Both the position numbers and the translations under genes were made by a program. Positions 1-13,017 of a stretch of DNA of 64,000 nucleotides are shown here, piece by piece. This stretch comes from Epiperipatus broadwayi (taxonomy: Eukaryota > Onychophora > Udeonychophora > Euonychophora > Peripatidae), in the NCBI GenBank assembly GCA_028023455.1, contig JAQFVV010012423.1:8474269-8538268 (forward strand), written 5' to 3'. Below the pieces are notes generated by a model that worked only from the letters and a program-made list of their open reading frames with translations, made no database searches and was not told the DNA's origin. Numbering within the stretch: the stretch's first letter is position 1; the number at the start of each line of letters is the position of its first letter.

Positions 1-1798
1 AGTCAGTTTAATCCATTGAAACTTTATTGTACTAAAATTTTAAAATATATCATAGACTGTATACAAGCATTAATTAAAATATTTCAAAATATAGAAATTT
101 TTACAATTATCAGAAACATGCTTGTTTTTAATTTCAAAATCAGAATACAATATTAATTTAGATCTTTTTAAATTGTTTAATTTACAATAAAATTCTATTT
201 TAAATTCAAAATTATTTAACTTTTACTAGGATTATTTTATTCCAGGAAATGTAGAAAACATCTGCAAAATGTTTGTCTGTGTTTATTTTTACTTTTCCTT
301 TTAACCTCATACATATATTTGTGCACACACACTATGGTATTGTGTGCTATATAACAAAAGACTGTTTGTTCACAATACTGAGCAAATAATCATAGAAAAG
401 TATTACAATTAAACAATATTATATATACAACATAATATATATATGGAATAAAATAGAGGAAGCTATGTTAATATACTAATATAAACATGACTTAATTAAC
501 AGGCAGGCAGCAAACATTAAGATCATGGTATTGTGGAAAGGTTAGCCTTTCAAAGTGTTAGTTGACAAAGATTACTAGGATAATCAAAAGCACTCCTAAG
601 TAGATAAAATTTTTAATTATCTAGTTATTGTATTTATAAATATTCAATTTATATATATGGAATTGAATAATTAACAGCTTAACATGCTTCCAATATATTG
701 CACCCCACTCATGACTTCAAACTTTATGCTAGCTGCTAAACAAACTAAATTTATGTATAAATACTCTTGTAAATTTTCAATCACACATTATTCTCTCTTG
801 GATTAATAATCCTAGTACTATGTCTTTTTGATCATATTATTCACAAAAAATTTTCATTTTAAGCTGTTAAAGTTAATTACTTTATTCTAGGCATATATAT
901 ATATATATACTTAAGGAAATTATTGATTCATATATATACATAATTGATATACACACTAATCTATTTTATATTTTTAGGACAAGTAGGAGATTGGAAAAAC
1001 TATCTCACAGTTAACATGAGCCAAGCAATGGATGAAATGTGCAGGAAAAAATTAGAAGGATCTGGGCTTAAATTTGAATATATTTAAGAACATTATGAAT
1101 CTGTACTACTTTAAAATGATTTTCCAAATCATTGTTGAAATAGTTATCAAAGGAACAATCATTAAATAAAATATACAAATTGGAAGTGAGAAATACAGAA
1201 TTTTTATATGAAATAGATTTTTTTTTAAAAAAAATCTAAATAGTTTTATTTACCAATTGGAATATATAAGTTGGAAAAAGGGTAAGACACTTTTATATGT
1301 CTGCAGTTTTAAAGCTTATTAATAGAAAAAAGATTATTTAGAAAACAATAGAGAAATTGAAGAAAGAAATGCTTACATATAAGCATTATCATCAAACAAA
1401 ATAGTGAATAGAATTCTGAAATATGTTCCATAAGTCATGTATCCTAGAATTAATACATCTATTTACAACCCACAATGTATATAAGCAAAAGATATGAATC
1501 CAAAACCTCTACTCTTAGGAAATTGAAGGCATAGAAAAACTGCTGCTAAATATACAGTAGATTATGTTCATTCAATGAATGAATGCAAGATTGTAGTAGT
1601 ATATTTATTTCCCACTGTAAAGAAATAGACTTCTTACATGATATATCAACATTATGGACCTTCAGGGTTAATAAACAATGATAGTGTGACTTCTATCTTG
1701 CTCAATGTAGTAGAAATCCCAAAATATCTTTTTAACAATTTTTTTTTCTTGTAATTTTTTTTTTTGTTATAATGTTAGACTTAAGAAACATTCAGCTT
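1..1798. other. Non-coding AT-rich stretch
   Basis: I see no gene here. It holds (TA)n runs near 430 and 890-910, a poly-T tract near 1740-1765, and one dispersed repeat at about 100-360 that recurs at 25.1 kb and is listed separately. No long reading frame or splice-flanked exon was recognised. Confidence 0.6.
100..360 (+). repeat. Dispersed repeat, copy 1
   Basis: This stretch matches about 25140-25400 in the same orientation with many substitutions and small gaps. Shared landmarks in the same order are a segment ending TCAAAATCAGAA, then AATCTTTTTAAAT-like sequence, TTTAAATTCAAAA followed by CTATTTAACT-like sequence, TATTCCAG, and finally TTTTGTGTTTATTT-like sequence followed by CTACTTTTCCTTT and a (TA)n/(AC)n run. 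No coding capacity or terminal structure is visible, so the repeat class is unknown; it is probably an old transposon relic. Confidence 0.5.
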
Positions 1799-1806
1799 GA
1801 AATATT

Positions 1807-2600
1807 GGTGCTGATTTAGTATGCACTCACTGCCATTTTGAATTCTAAGAACTGCCCAAAATGCTCACTGACCGCATCCAAATAATAAATGATATCGATT
1901 ATCAACATGACACGATATGACCATTCATTACAAAACCGCAGTTTTCATCAGTAATTAAAAAATTAAGATGTAAATTTTGTAATTTTCATTGATAATTAAA
2001 AAAATTGAAACACAATTTTCATAGTTATATTTGATCTAATTACATGATTAAAATATAGTCATAATTTACATCAATTCTAAAATTTAAAGTGCAACTTTCA
2101 TACAATTATGCAATCATGACATTCATTATAAAATCATAATTTATATCAATAATTAAGAAATCAAAATGCAATTTTATTTTAAAGAAACATACATTTGCTA
2201 GTTTAATTATCATTTCACATTTATTTTATCTTTAAGCAATCTACTTTTACTGCTCTCTACTTAAAATAACACTTCTATAAGTAAACTTTACTTATCTTCT
2301 GTTTTTCTGGATTCAATCTATAAATAATATAAAATTAATCATACCAACCATACAAATTTGAAAAACTATAAGCTTATTAAATTTGATAAATCTGTATTTT
2401 TAATCAAATATAACAAGCACATGTATAAAAAAATAAATGTATAAAAATATATATAATCCTATGAAATAAAACATATTTTTACAATTAATAGGATTTTTGT
2501 TCACATTTTGTCTTCTGACATGGCAATGGGATCTATACTCGATCATGTGAGATGTATACGGGTTCTTGAAATCGATAATTTACATCAATAAATCTAAAAT
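1807..2600 (+). repeat. Left inverted terminal repeat of Merlin element
   Basis: Reading inward, this arm pairs with the reverse complement of 4285-5081. Matching blocks include the outer GGTGCTGATTTAGTATG, ATTTTGAATTCTAAGAACTG near 1834, the CATTTGCTAGTTTAATTATC block near 2192, TAAGCAATCTACTTTTACTG near 2232, and the block from about 2498 (TTCACATTTTGTCTTCTGAC) to about 2590. At ~800 bp it is long for this superfamily. Confidence 0.75.
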
Positions 2601-3289
2601 TAAATTGCAAAATTTATATAAGTATGACCATTCTTTACAAAATTGCAATTTACATCCATAATGTAAAAATTAAAGTGCAAAATTCACTCAATTATGCTTC
2701 ATCATATGCCCAATCACTATTGTGCATTCTAAAATGAATTTAAATAAATATCAACAAGTTAAAAAAAAGAAAAAACAAGTCAAGAGAATTTAATGCTAGT
2801 AATAATTAACATTGCAGACTCTTGAAAACATTTTTTTCACAAATATTTTCATGTAACGTATGTTTGCTAGTTTAATATCTCTTCACAAATATTTTAAAGT
2901 AACATACATTTGCTACTTTAATTATCATTTCATTTTTTTTTTTATCTTTAAATAAGACTTCTATAAGTAAACTTTAGTTTTGTTTTGATCACATTTCATC
3001 TCCTGATATGGTCATGTGAGGTTCTATATTTACATCCAATTGACTTTTATCATCAACAAACTACTGAAGCATATTCTACAATTAATAATAAATTGCATGT
3101 TATCCTAAGATTAGTTGAAATAATAATTGTCTAAAGTAAAAAATATTAACATTACAATTAATAAAAAAATGATAAATCACATTTTTCCCTTTGGCTACAC
3201 TTAATTTAATTCCTTGATTTTATTTTGATATCATTGCTAGCAAGAACCAAGCAGTTATCTTTTTAAAGTAGAATAATCTTCTAAACAAT

Positions 3290-4100
3290 GAAGACAATAA
3301 GAAGCCATGCAAAAAATGTGGTGACAGCATGGTAAAGAAGCAGAGGAACTTCAAGGGTGAGTGGGTTACTACTATCTGTTGTTCCAGGTGCCATATTACC
3401 TACTCTATTTATGCAGGAAATCCATTTTTTCACTATTCGGATGCTAGCAGCCAGGTTGCAAGTGGATTGGCCTTATGCAAGATTATGGAACTGAGTTTTT
3501 TTTCCATACTAGATTTGCCAACCAGAGCAATGGCAAAGATGACTAGCAAATCTTTGACAATAGTGGTAGACTGTTCAATTTTTGTAGGGAAGTTGTTCCC
3601 AAACTGTATCTGTTAAGATGAGGGAACAATTGATAAGAACTGAACAAGAATCTGTTCAAATAGATGAAGCTTTTATAGCTAATGAAAATGCAATAGAGAA
3701 AGACTGCTAAGTGGAAATCATTTATGTACAAGTAAGGATAAAACAGTAACCCCAATTGATATAAAAAACCACAGGGCCCGAATTGATGGACTCTGGGCGT
3801 TTGGTCTAAAAAAGTTTCATTTGTTGCTACTTTGCAGTGCACATTGAGATAAAGCTATGTTGATTTCCATTCTTGAAAGGGAATGTGCAGCTGGCTCTCA
3901 TTCACTCAGATGTGTGGCCAGCTTATGCAGATCTCAATGATAGGGGGTTTCAACATTTCACCATCAACCACCAGCAAAACTATGTAAATCCGGTGATGGG
4001 TGCTTGTACCCAGTCTATTGAATGATCATGACTACAGAAGCCAAAGTTAAAATATTGAAAAAAATAAGAGCCCCATTAATGGATCTGATACAATTCCATT
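3290..4100 (+). pseudogene. Broken ISXO2-like (Merlin) transposase
   Basis: Family role: DDE transposase that cuts and pastes the element through its inverted ends. What is seen: an N-terminal zinc ribbon (PCKKCGDSM, then CCSRCHITYSIYAGNPFF, about 3308-3440, the longest open piece running to 3616), then in other frames the first acidic motif QIDEALIA near 3657-3680, and the block LIHSDVWPAYADL near 3896-3935 followed by FTINHQQNYVNPVMGACTQS to about 4016 with a glutamate at 4020. This order (C2C2 ribbon, IDE, HSD-W-AY, NH-NFV-P-TGA-TQ-IE) is the ISXO2/IS1595 signature. Several frameshifts and stops (e.g. TAA at 3614, TGA at 4023) make it non-functional. It lies centrally between the inverted arms of the same element, which supports the assignment. 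Confidence 0.8.
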
Positions 4101-4284
4101 TGGATTCAGTTTGTTGGCAGATGTATTTCAACATGGACCTATTCTAGCAAAATTATTCTGGATAATTAATTACTTCAGTACTTTGTATTTAGAAATAATA
4201 AAATCGAGTTATTTTTTTTAAACATGTTTCTGCATTCATTTGTTGATGTAAAAGTCATCTGCCTGTAAATAATTAGATTTGTAT

Positions 4285-5081
4285 CAATTTCAAGAGTTAA
4301 ATTTATTGATGTAAAGTATCAATTTCAAGAGCCTGCATGGACCTCATGTGATTAAGTGTAGATCCCATGACCACATCAGGAGACAAAATGTGAACAGTGC
4401 TATTTTTACTTATCTCCACTTTTTTTTTAACTACCTGGAACAAAGCAAGCTGGTAAAAAAAAATCCTATTAACTGTAAAAATAATGTGCTTTATTTCATA
4501 GGTTATACATATTTTCATACTTTTATTTTTTTTATAAATGTGCTTGTTATATTTGGTTAAAAATATGGATTTAATAAGCTTTTAGTTTTTCGAATTTATA
4601 AAGTTGGTATGACCAATTTTACGTTATCTGTGAATTGGATTCCAGAAAAACAAAAGAAGTAAAGTTTACTTATAGAAGTGTTATTTTAAGTAAAGAGCAG
4701 CAAAAGTAGATTGCTTAAAGATAAAGCAAATATTAAATAATAATTAAACTAGCAAATGTATATTACTTTAAAATATTTGCAAAAATTGTATTTTGATTTC
4801 TTAATTATTGATGTAAATTGCAATTTTGTAATGAATGACCATGAGTGCATAATTGTATGAAAGTAGCTTTTTAAATTTTAGAATTATTGATGTAAATTGT
4901 AACTATATTTTAGTCATGTGATTAGATCAGGTATAACTACAAAAATTGCGATATTGTAATGAATGATAATATCATGACCATGTGTTGATAATCGATGTTA
5001 TTTATCACTTGGATGTGACATGGGGATTTGGGTAGTTCTTAAAAATTCAAAATGGCCATGAGCACATATTAAATCAGTACC
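4285..5081 (+). repeat. Right inverted terminal repeat of Merlin element
   Basis: Inverted partner of 1807-2600. It begins near TTTATTGATGTAAAGTATC, contains GACAAAATGTGAACAG near 4382, TAAAGTTTACTTATAGAAGT near 4660, AAACTAGCAAATGTAT near 4745, and ends in AAATCAGTACC at 5081. Two apparent reading frames at 4303-4560 lie wholly inside this repeat and are not genes. Confidence 0.75.
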
Positions 5082-5089
5082 AAAATATT

Positions 5090-8000
5090 TGTATATTCTC
5101 TAAACTTAGTCAAATTTTCAAGTATTATAATCTACATATTTCTTAAATTCGATGTTTGAGAATCTAAAGGTGCGAATACTCTTATGCGAATACTGTCAGG
5201 CCAGCAACACATGAAGAATGGAGAAAAATACTATTTGAAATGTAATTACTAACCTGTGTTGACTGTTTGTATGTTATTTGTACAGTATAAAAGAAAATTT
5301 AACCGTTAGTCATTATTAACACACTCGTGGAAACATGTTATATATATAATTGCACTCATGGAAGTGCATTCTCTAACAGCTAAACATAGAGTCTGGATAT
5401 CATGAGCTTCATAAAAAATTAGTAAAGTCATTGTCTCAAAGTTTAATGACCTATTACATTGTTGACAGAAAACCATTAACACAGCATAATACTGAAGTTG
5501 GCGCTAATTGTATTTCCTTTTGTGACGCATCTGATGTCTTACCAGTTCACAAATGAACCACATATTGTCAAATAGCAATAATGTATTAAAATATACTTGA
5601 AAAAATGTAAAAGAAATTATACATAAAAACATATTATTTTGAATAAAATTAAATAGTTAATAAAAAAAGTAAAAAAAGTTTGTCTTGTATCAATTTTTTT
5701 CATATATTTGAAATTTTTTATTAGTCATACTTTATATCCTTTTTTTAATGCAAATTTTAAAGTAATTTTACATTGTTGCTTTGATTTTATGCAATTTTTG
5801 AAAATTATGGAATCTATCTCACATTTTTTAAGGTAAGTTAGGTCTATTTTTGTGCAATTTTTTTAATGTGGGTTTGCTGTGGAACTTATCTATCGTACAA
5901 AAAGAGACCCAGGTGTATTTGAAAAGTTTAAAATTTTATATACATTCAACATTTATTGACAGATGAAGCAAGTAGTTCAACATATCACATGCACACACAT
6001 ATATATATATATTATTTTTAAACCATTTGGAAAAAACTTTGAAAAAAAAATGCTATTATTTGAAAATGGTGCTATTAATTATCTGAAACGAGTTTAAATG
6101 TTTGGAATTTCACCTTTATTTTGTTGTACATTGGAAAGTTATGTGAATAAAATTAAAATATAAAAAAGCATAAAGATAAGATTTTCATAATGTTGAGTTT
6201 ATTTATATTATGATTTACAACAGATGGCATAAGAAAATCTGATTAGTAAATTTGCCTGTGGCATAGTTTCTAAAGGTAAGTTTACCTATGAACAACAATT
6301 TTACATTGATTATAACTTACTTGAATAAAAAAAAAATGAAAAAAGAAATCAACTCTAAAAATGCAAAAAATTGGCAGTATCTGAAAAATATAGATCGACG
6401 TGAAGTTCTTGATATTAAAACTATAGATTTTCTAAAATAAGTGAATTGATATTAAAAATTGCAAAAATTTAAATTTTAATTGATAAATGTAATTGGAAAA
6501 ATATTAAATGAATAGTCAAATTAATGTGTACATGCAGTTTAATATCTAAATCACTGTCTTCACTATCTTTTCATTGCTCTTTGCAATATAATAATCCGCT
6601 TATTGTTTTTGCACTTTTTCAAGTAAATTTTTTTGTTTTCTTCTGTTTCAGATAGCCTTTATCAGAGAGCTGTATAATCTTTTATAGAGAAAAAAATGGA
6701 TGAAAACTGCAGCTTCAGTTTTGAGATGGAAGCAAAATAAAATTGTTTGAAAAAGTGTAAAAAAAAGAGAAATGGTGTTATTGTACTAAATATATGAACA
6801 TTTGAAATGTTATTAATTCGTAAAAAAATAATATATATTGTAACCTCCTCCCTGATCTAACTGGTCATAAAGGAATCATGCTGTACGTTTTAGAGACTAA
6901 ATTCTCCTATGCAACCTATCATACTCTCATTATCAAGAATATAAGCATAAAGAAACAAAAAAATGTAAAACTAATGAAATGATTCTTGTATTGAATAAAA
7001 CTAGCATGAAACTATAGATCTTAAGAAAATCACAAGATGATTAATAAAGATAATAACTTCTGGTCAAACCAGCTTTGAAATCCACACAAACAAAATTTGA
7101 TAAGTTAAATTTGATATTCAGCAAATTAATAAATAACTAATAATTATATCTCTGGAATGATTATAAAATTAAACTTATAAATGAAGTGATAAGTAAATTA
7201 TGATGTAGATGACTAAATGGATGATGAAAATAAATAATAATTAAATAGTAGAATGAAATGAGTCTAAGAATGAAGAGAAAAGAACGAAGATGTATGAGAA
7301 TAATGAATGATTAAGATGATGATAGAATAAGAGTTAAGGAATAGTTAAGATGATAAAAGAATAAAAGTTAATGTATAATTAATCAATTATGATAATGAAT
7401 TAATGTCAAATGAGAATGAATAAATAAAAGAACGATTAAGATGAAATTGAAGAACAATGTTAATGATGGAGACTGAAATCTTAAACTATAAACTAATATG
7501 GTATTAAATGGTAAAAAGATAAGCTAAATAGAAATAGGGATTTCAAGCTTGATACAACCAGAATATTTATCATCAAGTTAAAACAAGCTATACTTTTTAC
7601 AACAAAAGAAGTAATTTACATTTTAAAGCTTAGTTGACTTTCATAAAACAGTGAAAGTAATCTATTTCCAGTCCAACTATAATAAATAACTATAAAATTT
7701 ATTACAAATTCAAATCCTATCTTGAAACTTAATAGCTAATTCTTCTCAGGGTTCAAACACTCAAAGATCATTCTCCAAATTATACTTGAGTCAGTGAAAG
7801 GGATTTTACCACTACCCGAATATAATACACAAAACAGCTCTCAATATAAACTCAAATTAAGAACTATATTTAGAAGTTACACATCAACTTTATGAACTCA
7901 ATAACTCTTAATATTTAAGAAATAGGAATACCTTTTTAATAAATAAATACCATAATTTATCAAATTCCTTTTCTTAAGTAATACTAAACCATGTGATCAA

Positions 8001-11000
8001 GATCAGTGAATGATAGCTCTGTGGGTTCAACTAAACCAATTAGATCAATATTATATTTATCTTTTGATCTATTACTTAAAATAATCTGTACCCTAAGTTA
8101 TTAACATTTTGATTATTGTGTGATGATACATTAGATGTACTAATAAATTACAAGGCTTAACAAAATTATTATGATATAGCATAATATAGTTAATAGTACT
8201 ATATTGGTCAATGATGATTTCAATTTATAATCTTCTGATAGGTCGATAGCAATAACAATAATAGTGTATATATGGTGATTAGCAGTAAGATTACCGGCAA
8301 CTAAATAAATTTTTAAACACAACACTTTATTTACAATATTTACAAATTTTAATTCAAAGACATGGCATGAAATAAAACTAATATATTAAATTAAACTCAG
8401 GGATGGCAAACACTTGGTATCACATTAACTATATACTCAGCAAATGATATAACCTGCTTATACAATGAAATTCAATATCATTTATTACTATTTAGCCTAG
8501 TTTAAAGAATAAGATAACGAAACCTTATTTAAGCTAAACTCGCACTTAAATAAAAAAAACAGTATATTTATGACCTTAAGGTATGCACAAAGTTTAAATT
8601 TAGAATTCAAAAATTATAAAGAGGTGCATTTTAACAAAGGCCATTTCTTTTATCAGAATATGATAAGGGCAATTATATTCTGCACAATTAATAACTGATT
8701 AAAATTTGAGATGAATAGGTTTGTTGTATTAAAGTAGGAACAGACATCTAAAGTCAAATACACATATATATCACTAAAACATTACCTATGTTCACAACCT
8801 AATTATTGAATACTTAACTGATCTTACCAATCCATTGTTAAATAATTATTTGATGAAGATAAACCCACACTGCTAATGTGCATGTCTTACTTTTACATCT
8901 AAAAATTTCTACAATCATTAATAGATCTTGGTTTGGTCTGTCTATAAGTGATGAAGATCCTACAACATCATAAAACACTTTTAATTAAGCAAACACTACA
9001 GTTAAATCAGTGTTCCTAAATCTAACATTATTTTACCTTGCCATATGATTTTGAACTACTATACTTCACCATGCACATTGGAAAAACTAACTATATCATC
9101 ATGAGGGATTTAACACTAAAAGGGAGGCTCTATAAAAACAACATGACAGTTGTATAATAATATGGATAATTCTACTACCTCTCTATGGGTATACCCATGT
9201 GGGCTTTGCCTCATAAAAAATAGAATTCAGATCATGGATATCCTTTCTTTTAGGATTATTTATGCTAACAAGCATTAATTACTACTCGGCCTCTACCAAA
9301 ATTTCCTCTCATGGAATCAGCAATATGTGACTCCATCAGCCCATGCTCAATATTAATCTATTGGATGCCATTCTGTTGGAACATCCTATCAGCTAAAAAC
9401 TGTCACAAATCATTCTCAGTATTATAGCAAGGTAAAATGCAGAACCATTAATGTATCAATAGACAAACCAAAATATGTCAAATGATCATTAATTATTTAA
9501 AATAACAATTATACTTTTGTTAGAGAGAGCACAACACATTTAAGCAATACAGATCAAACCTGCATTTGTATTCAAAGTGGACAAGTTCATTCCTATGTAA
9601 AATTAAGAAATAAAAAAGGTTTAAATCAATTTTTCTTTTATATAAGAAAATAATTCAGTCATTCTAATATCTTTGATAAAATGTCTGCATGTTCACCCTT
9701 TAATAATGTACATTACAAAAAAAAACCCTACTAATTAATAAACGTAAAAGTTTCACCATAACACAATTAATTTTAACATATTAGTAATTACAAAGTAAGG
9801 GTGAAATAAAAATTGTTATTACAATCTGTTTTAAAATATGAGAGAAGTAAATATTTCTATCACTCTCTCTAGATAAACAATATATATAATATCATGTTTT
9901 CCCTTAGCTGAAAAAAATACATGTAATAGATGTATATATTTTACACATCTTTTTCTTTTTTCTTTAACTCAATATATATATATTTTTCATGCCACCATAA
10001 AACATATATGTTTAAAAACAAAATTCCCAAATAACACATGACGTAAGTATTATAAGCCAACACAGCAATAATAATAATAAAATAAACGTCTTCTACTATC
10101 AGAATTTATCCTGTGAGTAAAGTTTATTTTATTCTGGTGAGCTAAAATGATAGGAACAGATATTATGATGGGTAAATATTCCAGATAATGCATATATATA
10201 TATTATCCTCTTCAATGTATATACAAAGCGATATTCAACACTTCTCCAAAGGTAAAAAACAAAATTTAATGGTTTCTGTACTGATAATTAATAAGACAAT
10301 CAAAATTCACACTTCCAATTGTAGCATACTTAAAAGGATAGGTTTATCTACTTTTCTCTAGATAATTTTCCTGAATAACTTTATAGGTTATTATAATCTT
10401 CAAAACAAACTTTTTAAAGACATTTATTGACTTATTCGATATTAACTAAAATCAGTTTATTTACGTTTTAATCCAGATAATTTTCTTTGAAAATGACTTG
10501 GTAATTTTATTGCCATTAATATCTTCAACTTGTTTTTTTTTTTTTTTAAATAATTTATTGATTCTGTTCTTTCCTCCTGTGGCAATATATATGTAACAAT
10601 CTTTAAACAATCTGGCATTTTAAATATTTTAAAACCTTATTACAATGATGTATATTTCACAATAAAACCTTAAAAGTAAATATTTATTTTTGTTCCATTT
10701 TTATTAGCAAAGTATTATATGATTTGCAATATTAAGACAAATTTATCCAATTATAAATTCAATATCCTTCACATTTTAATGAATCTGTAATTTACAATTC
10801 CTATCGTAACATAAGTTTGCGCTAAAGAAAAATTATCAGGTGAGTGTTTATTTCCTAAGAAATAATTGAGAATAAAATCACTTGCAATTATCTTTTAACC
10901 TTATTAAAATTATATGATATAAAACGATTTTTTGATTTATTTATAATTTCTTCTAAAATCCTTTTTTAAAATTATTTTGAATTATTTTCTTGAAATTACG

Positions 11001-13000
11001 ATTTTCAAATGAACATCTGTTCTGCTTTATGTTTACTAGTGGCATGAAATACAAACATTATCAGCTCTTTAGTTTAATTGTAAATAATTTGTGCGTCATT
11101 TTTAAAGATAAGATTTTAAACATATGAACAAAATAAAAGCAAAAGCTTTTTCTTGAATTTTTCTGGGTTTGAAGCAATATTTATGGGAGACAGTTATGAT
11201 CCACAAGGTTTCCATTTCTCTTCCAGTATAACTTTTAAGAACTATCAATCGATGAAAAAGGTGTTTGAAACAATAGCAAGGTTTGAAGATTTTTTTACTC
11301 CATTATTTTAGATGTCAATATATTATAATCCCATTCAATTAGATTCCAGAATTTTCTGATTTTAGTTTTTTTTCCTCCTTATTTTAGAAGATCAGAGTTG
11401 AAGTATGTGGTTGTTTAGTTCTTTTTTCTTAATCAGTCCCTCCCCCCCTACAACTTTGTTTTAACAAATATAGTTTTTATTACAAAGCATTGTGGTAAGA
11501 AATTCACCAATAATCTTAGTGTGAATAATTAATATTACCCCCTCTGGCTTCATTTTTAATAACTACCCATAATTATTCATGACAGCTTTAGGTTCACTAC
11601 ATAAAAAATATGCTTAAGTAATTGACTATAACCATTTATTTTACAAGATTTAATAAATTTAATTTATTTGTTTATTTATTTTAATTGCTATCTAACAATA
11701 ATAAAATAGCAATATATTTATCTCCCAATTAATAACAATATTTTTAAATTGTTGTTTTATCCCTAGTTTCAAACCTACACTGGGTTTGAAATCTCATCTC
11801 CACTCAAGCAATTTCCTAATGCATCCAAAACAGTCTTTATTGAAAGCCACTCATTAAGATTTTCATGCCAGATATATTATTATGATTTAAAATTTTGGAT
11901 TATTAAATACAGGGACCTAAATAAAAGGTCACAATATATATAAAGTTAAGCATTCATAATTTTGTTAAAGGAATAATAATTTTTAATATGTGTTTAAAAT
12001 AAAACAGACACATACAAAAGAATTATGAAATAAGTATTTTAGTCACTTAAATCAGCGAAATTTTTTCAAATGTGTTAATATTTCTATCATTAGTAATAAT
12101 GTTGCCTTATATGAAAATCTTTTTACAGCTGTGCAGAACGCTAGTCTAACCAATTCATATTAAGCTGAAACCTTATCAAACTAATTAATAATAGTTAAAT
12201 ATTCTGACCAGTATTGTATAGCTACTTGAATGTCAACTAAATATCTAAAAAAAAAAATCCTAAGCTTACATAGCAGGTGGATATGCTAACAAATACATTT
12301 CCATACTTTGGTATAAGATAACATGAGTATAAATTTTTTATCTTAATCATGTAAGTTATGAATGCAAGTGAACTGATCTACATTTATTAATTGCTTTATA
12401 AATATCTTTCTCGTTTGGCTTAACTGCATGTGTTTGTAAATCCAGTTTATATGCATATATATATGTGTCTTAATTCATATAAAGACATATGCCTCCTAAT
12501 AAACTTTTTAAAACTTTATATGTCATCTTTTGGGTACACTTTTTATGCATGTAGTTATAGATTTTATTTTAAATCTCGGACGTATAAGTAAAAAGATTAT
12601 AGTTAACTAGATTTAAAATTGAGATTGGAGTTACTCAATCAAAGAAGTTTTAGTTAAAGACTAGAATTGATTTTTGAAATAGCTTCATTACATTTGAAAA
12701 AATGTTTCAGACTTAAACAAAGTATTATAAAACTTCGAATAGATTTGGAAAAATATATTCTAATATAATAAAGAAATAATTAGAAGTTGGATTAATAAAT
12801 TAAGATTATAGGCTGAGATTAGTTATTTCTTATTTCAGTATGTTTTAAATCCCTTTGCTATATAATAAATGTTTATATATATATAATTGAAATAATATTT
12901 TTAACGGTTTACAAACAATTACAAATAATCTTTAAATCCGCAGAAGTACTTTCGGTTACTTTCTAACCTGCCTCAACTGCCATTAAATTCAAAAACTAAA
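5090..13000. other. Long non-coding stretch, no gene recognised
   Basis: Nearly 8 kb of AT-rich sequence without any reading frame I can assign. It contains (AT)n/(AC)n microsatellites (about 5985-6013, 9970-9982, 10190-10203, 12455-12465, 12870-12885), a purine-rich low-complexity tract of ATGA/AAGATGAT motifs at about 7150-7480, and poly-T at about 10530-10548. The segment 9180-9420 is less AT-rich than its surroundings and could be an old element, but no diagnostic motif is visible. A 61-codon frame near 8140-8325 looks like chance. Confidence 0.5.
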
Positions 13001-13017
13001 AGCGGAAGCAAACATCA

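Larger units (their letters stand above)
1807..5081 (+). mobile_element. Merlin-superfamily DNA transposon with long inverted ends
   Basis: The ends GGTGCTGATTTAGTATG (from 1807) and its approximate reverse complement (ending 5081 in AAATCAGTACC) open two arms, about 1807-2600 and 4285-5081, that match in inverted orientation almost throughout. Between them is a broken ISXO2-like transposase. The 8 bases outside each end are GAAATATT (1799-1806) and AAAATATT (5082-5089), 7 of 8 identical, which fits the 8-bp target duplication known for Merlin elements. The left arm is partly reduplicated: CTATAAGTAAACTTTA occurs at about 2276 and again near 2951, and the CATACATTTGCTAGTTTAAT-type block occurs near 2189, 2857 and 2902. 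The copy is old: arms have diverged and the transposase has stops. Confidence 0.8.

Noticed and set aside
1925-1960. Minus-strand CTGATGA near 1930 as a hammerhead core
   Set aside because: Only the heptamer is present; no GAAA, triplet or complementary stems follow.
4303-4560. 70-codon frames on both strands
   Set aside because: They lie inside the right inverted end of the Merlin element.
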